Shown here: piece after piece, positions 20,309 through 36,700 of the stretch
Numbering within the stretch: position 1 is the stretch's first letter
How the letters are laid out: every line of letters begins with the position of its first letter
Source: Spirogloea muscicola
Taxonomy: Eukaryota > Streptophyta > Zygnematophyceae > Spirogloeales > Spirogloeaceae
Length of the DNA: 64,000 bases
Direction of reading: 5' to 3'
Assembly (NCBI GenBank): GCA_009602725.1
Contig: WELB01000032.1
Coordinates: forward strand, 447,719 to 511,718
Translations under genes and position numbers: made by a program
Notes under the pieces: generated by a model
What the model was told of the DNA's origin: nothing
Seen by the model: only the letters and a program-made list of their open reading frames with translations
Database searches by the model: none

Positions 20309-21978
20309 ACTGTCTTTGCCCTAGATTTATTGGGAGAGAATTAATTACTCGGTGCTGTTTACCATACCAAGGATGAGGGTAAAGCAGCTGATTTGAGACC
20401 AGGACCAGATTTGGGATGCATTGCTTGATGGGTATGCCTTCAACACAGGAATCTCAATGCATGCTTAGGGAACTATGGCAGACTTCATTTGTCGTTGTTG
20501 GGGTACAGGCTATCCGATTGTTTTCCAATGGCGCTAGTGATACAATCACTTACTAATTCATTGCTCTGTGGGCAAACCTTTTTGTAAATCTTGGAGAGCA
20601 GCAGCTCACTAGTTGCTATGCCGATCAACTGGGCCCTTCAATGTTTATAAGGCCAACTTTCGTGTAGTGTCAGCTGGTCCTAAGTAGAAATTACATGTTG
20701 CTATTTCATGCAAATGTCGTGTCATGTGGCCATAGCTGTTGTACCTCTTGTATTGCGCCTTATTTTGTTAATTTTGAGGTGCCAATCTCATCCCTGAATT
20801 GTGCAATCGCCCAGAGCCTCCTTGGCTGTGCATTTGCTTGCAGTAGATGAGATCGCACCTTCAAGTTTTACAGAGAAGAAGCAACCAACACATCAAGTGC
20901 AGCGGCATAAACATGCGACACACAAAGTTGCATGCACAGTTGACGGCAATATGCGATGCCAACAAGGAAACCAGCGCCAAGAGGTTTTGGGAGTTCTTTG
21001 ACTTCTGGTGGCAAAATCCTCATCCTCAAAATCACGTCAGCAATATACAGCAAACTCTGTGTGGATATGCTGAAAGGTAGCCCCAAATTCTTGGTACCAC
21101 AAGCTAAATCGTGACAATCGTGACAAATAACCACAAGTGAAGAAGACCTCAAAACGTGGATTGTCACTGTGGAAAACTTCCAACAGAGATGTTGCCTCTA
21201 ATGTTGTCAACATCAATAGCTGAAATCCTCAGCTTGCACACTCCTCGGCCAGTCCATAGCGAGCCAATACACTTAAACAACCTCGATGAAGCAATGGACT
21301 GAACTGCATGACACACTTAATCTGCTGTAACCAAGCACAGATTATGACAGTGTGCTCAGAGAATGCAGAGCTGCGGAGCTGCAGACGCCACAAGATGGTG
21401 GATGGCCAAAGAAATTCTTCTGAAAATGGACTTCCAACAGCAAGAAAGAAAGCGTGCGCAACGTTCAACGGTGAAGGATGCCTCTATCAAACATGGCACA
21501 CATATAACTGTGAACATAATTACCTCCTCCTTCAGATCACGTCCAAAATGCAACGAGCCAAAGTTGGCCGGTGAGCTTAACCTAACCCGACACAACATCA
21601 ACAAGACACTATTTTAAAGGCCCCTCTGTGACAACCAGCAAGACTCTGTTTCTGCACAAGAACTCTTGGCATCTAGAAAGGCGGGATTGACATCCAACCC
21701 TGTTAGGATGTCTAGCAACGGATTCTATGAAATAGAAGGCACAGGCCACAAAAATGTGATACCAAAGTATCTGCCTTAATCTCAAGACGGCACAGCCAGC
21801 TTCCCAGCATGCTCAGCTGTAGCCAAACAAGCCGAACATCTACGAACTCAATGACTGGACAAGAGATTGTGGAAGCCCCAACACGAGTCAAGCGCTTTTC
21901 CATATTCTAGATGACGAGCGCTGAGATGACGAGCGCAAGCATTGCCGTATCACTTGCACTAGTGGACCAAGTGGTACA
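20309..21978. other. Convergent intergenic region, possible coding scrap
   Basis: The space between the reductase and the convergent LRR-hydrolase gene. At about 20915-21080 a plus frame reads KLHAQLTAICDANKETSAKR then FWEFFDFWWQN. This looks protein-like but matches nothing I recognise; it may be a retroelement scrap. The rest has only short frames. Confidence 0.3.
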
Positions 21979-24900
21979 TCAGTCGGGCTGAGCTTTGGCT
22001 GGTGGAGGAGGCTGCTGACTGCTACTAGCAGCAATTAACTCTATTCCCAGCTTCTCCATCAATATTGTCACAAGCAACCCCGAGCTATCCAATTCTTTTG
22101 CCAGCCGGTGGTCGTCCACTTCGTGTGTTACGATGTTCACCTGCTCCCAAGAACGACAATCTGAGTCATGCCGACCATCTTGTCTGACTTCACATCAAGA
22201 TTAGATTGGTGCTCCTGATCCTCTGATCTAGCAGGGCTCACTTATTGTCTAACATGCACAACAAAGCCAGATACACAACCTCCCTGAAGAAGACCAATAG
22301 CACCATCTTGACATAAGTTGCACACAAGATGATTGACAATACAAGTACACCAACGAGGTCAAACCCTGTGGGCAGGAAGCAGTTGAGCCTGCGCTTGATC
22401 GTGAAGCCAGTTGCCGCAGTGCACTGTTATGTCTGCTTTTGAGGTGGCAACCGCCTGCATGATCTGATCATGGTACTTCATTTGCCAGGCCTGCTCCCTT
22501 CCGGGCTTCAGAGAAGAAGTAGTGTGGTCAACCTGCGCACAGTCACGCACACAGGGAGCAGGCCTGAATAGACCTATCGTAAAGCTCCACAGACAGCCCT
22601 TGCCTCTTGACACTGAAGACTGAGACGAAATCAAGCGAGCTCAGCTAAACATACAGATAGAAGCTTAGCTCTTTGTAGACGCACATCACAAACCATAGGA
22701 CGCCAATGATGAGCACAATCGCATGAGCAGTTGGGAGGACCATGTAAGGTGAACGCCTGCCTGAGGACAGAAGGCCAGCACTGTGGTGGCCAATGGGGAG
22801 AACATCAGAGCAGCACTTGCCCCCATGGAGTCACCCAAAAGCAACACCTTGTCATAATCTTTGACAATCTCGGAAATTTCAGTCCTGTAATAATCACAGA
22901 AAATTCCAGGTCTTCCTGCAGTCTCCAGTCCAGCAGTATCTTTGCTCTTGCGACTGTTGTCTTCATGATACTCTCTAACACCATCACCTTGGAAGGCACT
23001 AGCATCTCTGAACCCACTATTGTCGCCACCTTGCCTGGCCAACGTGCGCGAAGAAGCTGAGTACCAAGAGCGGGCTGGGTCCACCACGTATAACGTATCA
23101 AAGGCAGGAACCACATTGTCATCCTTCATGTTAGCTCTCACTTTCTTCAGTAAGCCAGCCCTGCAAGGACAAGATTAGATGGTACGTCTTGAATTCGCTT
23201 TGCAACTTCTTTTTGCTGTTATTGATGTGGTATTTGAGTACGTCAAGCATCTGTGCTTGAGACGCTATAGACTCTCCACTTCGATTTCTACTGTGAGCCA
23301 GGATAACAGCAGGCATTGCAGTAGACATGCAACCAGCAACTTGACATCGCCTATGCACCTGTTGTCTGGGATGATCTCAAAATCTGACACATTCCTTACC
23401 AATTTGGGACACCTGGAGCACTTCCAAACGCCACTACAAGCACACTTGCTCTTGCAAACGGCACATCTTCTGCGTGAGTCTTTGCGAACGATTCCCATTG
23501 TTGAATCTGCATATAGACATAGTGCATTGCCAGTTGCTCACTTATAGGATATCAACTTCACAATCACTCGTATCATGCTAAATACAATTGGGCAAAACTG
23601 CTCAATGAAAGACTCAAAAGGTGATAAAAGCACGCCCTCAGATCAGGGGAGTTAACGCTGTGTCCAAGTACGTCAAGCATGTATAGAAGACTGACCTTGA
23701 AATAACCTCCAGAATGTCTGGCAGCTCCAGTTCCAGCAATGAGGGAGACTATCAAATAATTTTTGGCCTCAAGTATGACATCCTCCCTCAAGGATTGGGC
23801 CTACAAAGCGGTAAAGAAGCATGTAAGTATTTCCTGATAATGCTTCAGGGATACAATCTATGAATATTTTCAGGTCGAAGTCACTTAGAGGTGTGCTCTC
23901 ATCAGGATTTGGTTGCACAACTACTTAAATTGCAGTCAGCATTGCCTTCTCTCTTCTAGTCATAGAAATGCATCTACAAGATGGGCGTCTATCCACTCCA
24001 GTAACGGAACCATTTTCATGTGCACTATCTAGTAGCTGAAGGGGAGAGTTGCTCGTATTGAGAAGAAACTTGCAGTCTTACAGTACTCTCACTATAGTAA
24101 GTCTCAACAACCCTGCACATGCGAGCAAGACACTGCTATCGTGTACAGCAAAAGCATGTACAATTGATAAGAGCTTCATGTGAGAAGCCACACTTGCTCT
24201 GAATCAAGTCCAAGTGCTTTGAGGTTGGAGAAAGAAGGTATTGCTTTTTGAAGCCAGTTTGTCTGCAGAGGGTTACTCTGCAGTGTCCACGAAAACAAGT
24301 TAAGCACTTACAACAGATTCGTGTAAGATAGAAGAGGCCTGTAGTAAAAATCTCTGCTGCACATTTGCAACTTGGCAACCGGCAGAGGGTGGAAACAGCA
24401 GAGCCATATGATCAGCATGTCAAGAGCCAATCTACCAACACATCTAGGCCGTTGTGGAAGGGGCTGTGTCACACCTCCAACCAGATATATTTTAGCTTCT
24501 TGTGATTTGGCATGAATTGTGGAACTTCTTGTAATCTGTTTCCATATCTGCAAGTGCATAAATCATTTGAATATAATGAACATAACCGGGTGAAGTTACA
24601 CGTTGAAACAGCATCTGAAGGTCGCCTCTGGTCCTCATATGTCGCAGCAAAATTTGGTGGTGATTACAGAGCAGCTGTGGAGCCCAGCTGAGTAGGCAAA
24701 GGGACGACTTCGAGGATTGAGGGACGTACAGCCACATTGATTCTATCATAGGCAATTCCCCCATTGAATTTGGCAGCGTGGCAAGGTCATTGTCTGCAAG
24801 GTTCAGCTGGCTTAGCAGAGACAGGCGAGATAGGTCCTGTGGTAATGACTTCAGATCATTCCCCTGCCCACACTTGAGATACAAATTTCTTTGTCATGGC

Positions 24901-27162
24901 AAGAGACAGGTCCACCCTCGGCCAGCAATCTGTGCAGCATCTCTCTCTAAGTGCAGACTAATGATGTGCAAAGAAACAGAGGACCTGACAGGGCCATCTC
25001 TCTTAAGATGTGCCAGCGATGACAATAGCTTCAATGCAGGCTTGCCACCGTTGGAAGATTGTTTTGGACGAAGCAATTAAGTACTGTACTTGGAACACTC
25101 TTGACTTTCTCAACAGGTCTGGTCTTAAGACGTCAGTCCATACTTCTTATATCATGTCTACTTCACCTGGAGCCACAACTCGCTCAACGAGGAGAGTGAG
25201 CAGATACTGTCAGGAAGGGAGCACAGTCTATTGCCGAAGGCAGAGAGGACCTTCAGCTGAGAGAGCTCTCCAATCTCTGTCTGACATTGGGTGGAGAAAG
25301 CCGAACCTTGGTCAGTCATCTGAAGGCCTGACATGTTATTGGAGGTATAAGTGAGCTTCTCAAGCAAGTGTTCAGTCTTATTTCTGCAGCCTGGCTCGAG
25401 CGCGGATAGGAAAGGTGCAGTCCTGCTAGCTTCTACTTACCCTTTGGTAATTGATGAAGTCTATTGCCGGCCACAGATAGTGCCTGTAGGTTGGTAAAGT
25501 GCCGTACCGTGAGATGTCAAGCATCTGACAGCATCGTAGGCTATTTTTACTGCAATTCGACTAAGGATCTGAACCATGTGCATCTGTCCTCTCACCTGCA
25601 ATGAGCACAGATCCCCTATAGTGCTTGGCAGATGTTCCAGTAAGTTACCATCCAGATCGAGTATACGTAATCTCAACAGCCTGCCAATCTGTTCATGTAA
25701 TTCCCGTTCAACGTTATACAAGGAGCAAGTACCGACAAAACAATTCCTTGCGAGCATGTAGATGCAAGAAGAATTCAGGAGTAAGGATGAATCAAGCTCC
25801 TCTTGCCCTGTATTTCACCAACTCCATTCTGCATTGCTAGTCAGAGCAGGAAGAAGAAACAGGGCCTGCAATTAGCACTTACTGTCCTATAGGACAATGT
25901 GTGGCCGGCCACTTCGTTAAATAGACCAATAGAAGTTGTCGGACCAGAGCCACTTACCTCTGATGGCACCTCCTGAAGAAGGTTGCTGTGCAACCAAAGG
26001 CCTTGTAGGTATGTCAATCGACCAATGCTGGCAGGCAGCTGTCTCAAGTGATTACCAGCCAATCCCAGCCTCCTCAACTGCGAATTGCTGGCCCACATCT
26101 TTGAAGCTTGTCAGACAGAACAATGATAGTGAAATAACATGTTTGCATCCAGTATCAGTCACAACCACGTAACTCTCCGAAAGGCTACACATAATCATGA
26201 AAGTAAGGACTACTTTGTGAGAGGCTTGCTGTTCTGATTACATTGGTCAGCTTGCCAATTGCCTCAGGTAAAGACTTGATAACGTTCCCAGCCAAGTTGA
26301 GGTCTACAAGCTCGACCATTTCAAAGATGATTCGTGGTACCTCCACAAGTCCTGCGCATACGCACAGGAGAAGATGCTCCTCTCAAGGACACTGGTGTTG
26401 CGGGCCTATTGCAGAGTCAGGCGGAACATGCATGGTGTGAGGACCCACAGATTCTTTCACCTTTGCTCCTCTATTTGGCAATGCATGACATGAAAGTGGA
26501 CCAACGAGCAGTAGACTTTTGCATTGACTCAAAGGTGCAACATCAGTAAGGGGATGGCAGCGATTGACTTACCGCAACCACTGAGGTCAAGAGAACCAGA
26601 GCTTGCAGCTTTCATGATCCTCGAGTTGAGCTCGGCATGCTCGATCCCCTGAGAAATAGCTGCAAATGGAGGAGCTCTTGCTACTTATGCTTACTAGGAG
26701 GTCTGTAATGCTGTGGTGTCCAGTAAGAATACTGAAGCTTATGATGGCTACTGCAGCACACCTGCACCCATGTCTACGGACCTACATTCAATCATCGAAT
26801 CAAAGAGGAGCTGACTAGCAATAAGCATCCCTGGTAGTGAATAACTGACCTGCTGTGGTCACGGTTGGCAGGGATGCATCGACCAGCCGCTGGCCAGCTC
26901 CTGCTTGTGAAGTTACACATCTCAGCCTCTTTGGGAGCGGGAGCGTAGGAGAGCGGCAGCGGCAATGCCAGAAGAACCGGGGTAGATCCGGGCGAAGGTA
27001 GGAGGGGGAGGCCTGCAGATTCTCAAGTCGAGCAGTGGAGTGGAGCAGGCCAAGGCAGGGAGAGCGGAGGCGCTGCCGCTGCAGCGAGGCGCCGTGCGAC
27101 ACGGCGCCGCCGCCGCCGGGGGCGGGGCATGCCATGGCGGCCGCCGAGGGCGGGCCGGGCAA
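21979..27162 (-). CDS. Leucine-rich-repeat protein fused to an alpha/beta-hydrolase-like domain
   Basis: Minus-strand gene with at least 17 exons. Exon 1 (26850-27162) has an Ala/Pro/Arg-rich leader; the exact ATG is uncertain. LRR exons at 26573-26648, 26242-26351, 25958-26077, 25596-25688, 25441-25483, 25167-25276, 24730-24863, 24475-24547 and 24194-24277 join in phase. They encode about eight repeats of the plant intracellular Ras-group type (LxxLxLxGNxLxxLPxxIGxL). The C-terminal domain (23696-23800, 23400-23506, 22761-23160, 22365-22532, 21979-22140) contains SVLVVAFGSAPGVPNW, TLYVVDPARSWY, KVLLLGDSMGASAALMFS, VLAFCPQVD and VTHEVDDHRLAKELD. GDSMG is a nucleophile elbow and DDH could supply acid and base. 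Exons between 23810 and 24035 are less certain. The intron 22533-22760 appears to be GC-AG. Function unknown. Confidence 0.8.
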
Positions 27163-27279
27163 GCCGGCGGGCGGGCGGGGCGACAGGCCGGAGCTACTCT
27201 GGGCGACCAGACAGCAGCAGCTAGCGACACCAAAGAGAACGACAGAGAGAGAGCTAGCTGCTTCGGCACTCTTTCTGGC

Positions 27280-28340
27280 CCCTTCGGCCTTGGTTCGTTC
27301 TTCTTTATGGGCTGGCCTCTCACAGCCAACGCCCTCTACCGGAAGCGTCTTCCTTCCTAAGCCAGAGAGAGCTCAGGCCCCGCAGTCGCTGCTTAGCTCG
27401 TAGTTTGGCCCCTTCGAACCTTGTCAATTCTTTTCGGGCTGGCTTCTCACAGCCCTTGCCTCCCAGTGGGAGAGCCACTTCTTCTTCAGAGAGAGCTGCT
27501 TCGGCACTCTCTCTGGCCCCTTCAGAGAAGAAGAGCGCGCCCATAGAGAAGAGGAGCTGGCAAAGCCAGCCCAAAAAAGAATGGACAATGTCCAAAGCCA
27601 AAGAAAGAAGAAGTGGCTCTCCCAATGGGGTCAAGGGCTGTGAGAAGCCAGCCCGAAAAGAATTGACAAGGTTCGAAGGGGCCAAACTACGAGCTAAGCA
27701 GCGACTGCGGGGCCTGAAGAGGCTATGGCAGAACGGGGGAGGATGGACCACTTAGTAGTTACGAGTGAGGAGCCTCACATCCGACAGACTAGCTGCCGGT
27801 AAACTATCCCCCTGACGAAAGCCGGAGGCCTTGGTTCGTTCTTCTTTATGGGCTGGCCTCTCACAGCCAACGCCCTCTTCCGGAAGCGTCTTCCTTGTTG
27901 TTCTTCGTACTTCCCCTGGCCCCTTCTCGTCCTTTGTTCATTCTTTTTTGTGCTGGCTTTTTCCAGCCCCTATCCTCAATGGTCGAGCCCTTTCTCCTTC
28001 CTAAGGGGGTGGGGGTTTTTGGAAAAGCCAGCCCAGGAATAACAATCATGGTCCAAAGGAAGCCGAAAAGCGCTGAAACACATAGAGGAGAGAAGAGAAA
28101 GAAGATCGACTCTTCAGTAGAAATTGCTCGCCCATAGACTCTTCCAGTAAAGGGCTCACAGCCCTTGCCCCCATCGGAAGAGCCACTTCTTGGCCTCTCG
28201 CACCACTGCTGTCTGTTCAGCCCTTCTCCATTCCTTGGGGCTGGCCTCTCCCAGCCACCAGTTAATCTGGCCCCGATTTCCTTGTCTGTTGTCAAGGGAT
28301 GGAGGGCCTGAGTTGCCAAGTACAACGATAAGCACTAAGA
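27280..28340. mobile_element. Cluster of LINE 3' ends and tails
   Basis: Several LINE tails lie between two divergent genes. Near-identical plus-strand modules reading GGGCTGGCCTCTCACAGCC occur at about 27291-27360 and 27831-27895. Arms at 27378-27480 and 27618-27722 are inverted copies of each other. A minus-strand C-terminus reads SLSDVRLLTRNY with its stop at 27752-27754. The hairpin GGGCTGG..CCAGCCC appears again near 27560-27575. From 28190 to 28335 a further minus-strand tail carries the GGAGGGCCTGAG end motif. Confidence 0.65.
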
Positions 28341-28488
28341 CTGCGTAGGAGGCCAGGCGAGAGCGGCACGGTGCTGCTTGACACGTGGCACCTGGTGGCG
28401 GCCTCGCCCGCCGGGTCGCCGCCCGGGGTGAGGGCCCGGCGGAGCGGAAGAGAGGGGCGACCTGGTCGCGCGCAGGCGCGGCCGGTGA

Positions 28489-32290
<3,802 letters not shown>

Positions 32291-33186
32291 AACAGATCTT
32301 GCAGTGTAAAATTGCTCAAAATAGAGCTACAGGCGACATATTTGAGGCCTTTGGTCTTGCAAAAGGATGTACTAGCATCTATTCTGGCTGACTGAGCTTG
32401 TCCTCCCAATTTTGACAATCTTGTATCATCAAGCACGCCCTTGTGTACACCTTTGTAGTTCTTGCGTTGAAAATTGTTTATATGACTACTTAAGCATAAT
32501 ATAGTCTGACATGTGAGGTTGATTGCCTTGAGTTCGACAATCGACAATTACACATAGACATCCATAGTTGAGAATGCAACACTTTGGACAGACATTTACG
32601 ATTGTGGGAAGAGAAATACAAGCAGACAACTCTTAGTCATGTGGCTTGAGAAGTCTTTGTGCATAAGATGTGGAGTAACCACCTTTAATTACAGGTAAGC
32701 TGACAGGTTACGCCACCTTTACTGTGATTCGGATCTTGACCTCTGCTCTTATTGTTTATGGTGGCTATATAAGCCACCTAGCATGTGTAAGAGTAGCTTA
32801 TACAGCTACATGTACATGCAGCCTGCCCTTTGTAAGCAGGGGTTTCACCTTCGTGCCAGACCGTTGGCAGCACGTGTGAGGTGAGCAGAAAGAGACTCCT
32901 AACTCACAGCTAGATCAAGAGGCCAGCCACGCTGCGCCAGACTCTGCCGAAGCTGAAATGTACTTTGAGTGCGGAGTGCCCTGACTGACCCGAAGATAAA
33001 TGAGCTTGAGCACAGGTGGTGCGGAAGCCGACCAAAGCTGGGGGCAGTGGAGATAAGTGGACTTCAAATGGAGAATGACTCTTTCAGTAGAGAGAAGGCT
33101 CGCGGTGCGCATGCAATTGAAAGGGAGGCCAATTCTAGCCTTACAAATGTCCTGTTAACTGGGTGATGAGCTGGCTAAAGGGGACA
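32291..33186. other. Intergenic, nothing recognised
   Basis: The 3' flank of the phytepsin gene, about 900 bases, AT-richer than the exons. TGTAAA, a possible green-algal-type poly(A) signal variant, lies at about 32305. I see no other gene or repeat. Confidence 0.35.
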
Positions 33187-33680
33187 CTAGTATCCCCGAG
33201 TGAGCACATGCATATCTGACATGCTAGTAGAGGGCGATGGCTGTGATCGGCCAGCCCAGGAAAAAGGAATGGGTCTCAAGCTGTGAGAAGCCAGCGTAGG
33301 AGCAAAGATGGAGGTCCACAGAAAGGACGCCAACATTCCTTTTACAAAAGAAAGCGCCTCCATACACAGAGAACGTCGTCTGCACATGGAGTTAGAGGCC
33401 AAATACGAGCGTTACGAATCCTGGTAACGGGGTAATAAGCTGGCTAAGGGGTTAGGAAGATTTCGTGTATTTGAAATAGACGAAGGCCAAAATGGCCAAG
33501 GGGGTCGCTATTACCCACGAGTGAGCACCGTACATAGCCGACAAAGGCGCCCAAAGGCGCCCCCCTGGTCCACAGACTGGTCCCCTGTCTGCCTAGCCTG
33601 TGGCTCCGTCATAGAACACCTGTATGCATCTGGCTGGCTTTTTACAGCCGATTTTAATGATAAATAGCAGCCGCAGGCTT
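33187..33680 (-). mobile_element. LINE 3' ends, two minus-strand copies in tandem
   Basis: A minus frame ends SMSDMHVLTRGY with its stop at 33187-33189. Further right, at about 33515-33535, another minus C-terminus reads LCTVLTRG then stop. Between them lies the ACACGAAAT..GGCC tail end motif (about 33460-33490). From 33577 to 33675 sits the tail module also found at 336-425. These copies run right up to the promoter of the SERAC1-like gene. Confidence 0.6.
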
Positions 33681-33740
33681 TGTCCCCAGAGGCGCCCCCC
33701 TTAGGGCGCGCCTTAGGGCACGCTCTGCGCCTCGCCGCCC

Positions 33741-36700
33741 ATGCTGCGGCCGCTGCTGCGGCTGGCCGCCCCCGTGCCGCGCGCCGCAGCGGCGCTCGCN
33801 GCCGCCCAGGGCCTCGTGCGAGCGCCCGGACGGCGGGAGGCGCTGCTGCGGTCCTGCAATGGGCCGCCGGGAAGCCGGGCTCGCCTGCGACCCCTCGGTG
33901 GCAGTGGCTGGCTTGCCGACGGCCCTGACAAGGGCACCGCTATCCCAGGGCCGCCGCAGCAGGCCGCGGGTCAGGTGAGCGATGCTCCGACTCGCGACCG
34001 TCAAGTGACCGTCAAATGCCACGCGTGGACATAGCTCTAGGCTGCCAGTGGGAGACTACTGCCGCGCTGGCCGCGCTTCCCATCAATTGGCCAGCTTCGG
34101 CGGCGGACTCACAAGCCCCCCTTACATACACTGTCCACCTTCTTCGTGTCTTCAGCTCACTGAGGCCTAGCTCCGTGTTTGCAGCTCACTAAGACCTATG
34201 AGGCGCTAACCGAGTACCTGCCTCCTTTCTGGGCGCAGCCACTGTCCCGAGGTAGTCTTGCACCTGCAGCCGGCGGAGCTGCGGCCGGAGTTGGAGGCAC
34301 GGGCAGTGCCACTGCCCAGGCCACTGCCAAGAGGAAAAAGCGCGGCCAGCCGCTGCTGCATCCTGTCTTCCTCACCGTGGCTGCCCTCAGTACAGCAGCA
34401 ACTCTCTGGATTCTGGGAGATGAAACTCACAAGGAGGACTCGAGCAGTCCGCTGAGCTTAGCAGCCATCGAGGCGCTGCTCAAGCGGCTGCTGCATAACG
34501 TTATGGAGGGCGCGAGCACAACATTGACTCGTGCCACAGAGGGCCTTCAAGCCGCATCTGTGCTCTGTCGCAGCATCGCCTCAATCGTCCTGTCAGGTTT
34601 GCAAAAGCATATTCTGGTGTGACAGCTGAGTAGCTCAGTTGGTGACCTTACTTGGTAGTGCAGATGCTCAACGGTTCTGGTTACAGAGCTGGAAAGACGA
34701 CAGATCAAGGACAGCATGCTGAGCACCCTGCTCTATGTAGCAGCAGAGCTTCTAAGATTGCTCCAAGCATGTCATAGACGCATGTATGAAAGTCTGCCTG
34801 ATTCTGCACAGATGTCCCATTACTCCTTGCAGTTGAAACAGACATCGCGTATCCAGATAGGCTTGACATAAAGTAATCACGCTCAGGAGCTTATAACACA
34901 AGTGTGTCCTGGACAGAGAGGGCGAGGCAAGGGGCCAAGGGAGAGGACTGGTGGGCACCTGCAGTTGCCGCCCTTGTGGCCGACTTTGTTGCTAATGAGA
35001 GAAGGCGACGGATTCTTGCTGGAGATGAGAAAGTTCTGGATTGGCTGCTCCACCAGGTGGCGGAAGGGCATCAACTGACCTCCCGAGAGGGTGGGAGGGC
35101 TCTGGCTCTCATGCTCAGAGACCCCCACAGCATGGCCATGGTGTTCAACCACAGGGGAGCAGTGCCTTGTCTCCTCCAGTATGCATCGTCTCTGGACCAG
35201 CCTGACCTGGAGAAGGTACTCATTTCTCCATTGCTAACTATTGGATGAATGCTAAGAAGGACATGCCATGGGAGTTTATCTTCTTTGTCAATTTTCCAAC
35301 TTCCATTGGCGCAGGATCAAGCTAGCTAAAAAACTCAACCGTATTGACAAGGTGATGTTGGTCGCCAGTTGTCTGTCAGGCCTTGCAAGGGGCGTAATGC
35401 ACAGCTTGTGTGAAGATTGACAGGGCTGCAGTAACCATGCTTTACCAAAACCCCTCATCTCCCTTCTGCATGATGTGCAGATCAAAACTAGTTCAAGAAA
35501 GCACGGAGTCAGAGCATCAAATGACCAGCTCGTATCGGCCATCATGGACCTGGTTACATCGAGCTCGACCGAGCTTGAGAATACAAATGACTCTGTGCCC
35601 AGACTGTTGGAAGAGGCATGTGTGGGTGATATCGCAGCTGCTTTGAGAATAGTGAAGGAAGGGGGCTTGGAAACAGAGAGTACTGAACCCCAGAATGCTG
35701 GCCTTCTCACATCTTGGAGCCCACAGGCCGATACTAGCACGTCAGCAGGTGTAGCCAAGTCAGCAGAAGAGTTGCTGCAACAGGCGGAGCCAAAGGCTGT
35801 GAAGCCGGCGCCAATGATGAAGAGGTCAAGTGCCGTGAGACGCCTTACCGCAGCAGAAGGGGTTGAGTCCTCTCAGCGGCGAAATGAGCTCTTGAAATGG
35901 GAGGGCTACCAAACCCCTGGGCAGCTGCCAGAGGACAGCGATGAGCCTGACGAGCAGAGTGGCCTTTGGGACGACCTGACGGGGACTTCGGTTGCAGTGC
36001 TGCTTGCAGCATGGGCACTGGCAGCATGGGCGAAGGTGGGAGTTTGCTCTTCCCTCCCAGTGCTTCACTGAGATGGCCAAAAGTCTGTGTCCCCTTACCT
36101 GTGAAATGCTGTACCTCACCTTTCCTTCACTGTTGGCAACCTTTTGCATGGACTCTGCATGGTCTTCTGCCTACGGTGATGCTAAGTAGCTACATGAAAT
36201 CGACAAAAATTGAAAGTGGCTGAAATACCACCACAAGAAGTGAAACAAGATGAGCAGAGCTTAAACGTACAAGCCTCGCTTACAACAATGAGACCTGATG
36301 TCCTTCCATAGTTGCCTGGTCATATGGAGCCTTACAAATGTGAATCAAGTTGTAGCACTGGGCTTATAACTGAGGAAGGCAAGGCAATTTGGACCAGGCA
36401 TGGAGAAGGACGTCGTTCATTGTCTGTATCAGTGTTTGCTGTATGATTGCTGTCTTGCTTGTCAGGAAGTGTGCACGTTATGTTGGACAAGTTGCACGCT
36501 GATCTTGCTCAGCAGGAACTAATAGAAGTTGTACTTGTGCCTTACCAGCGGTCAAGCAAGAACAGGACTAAGATTGTGGAGCTGGATGAGAGTGGACTGG
36601 CAGTGATGGCCGGAATCTTAGCCCCGGAGCGCAGCGTGCGGTTTCATGCCACATCAGTGATGAATCTTCTTCTCCAGTCAAAAGAGCTGGCAACCTCTGC

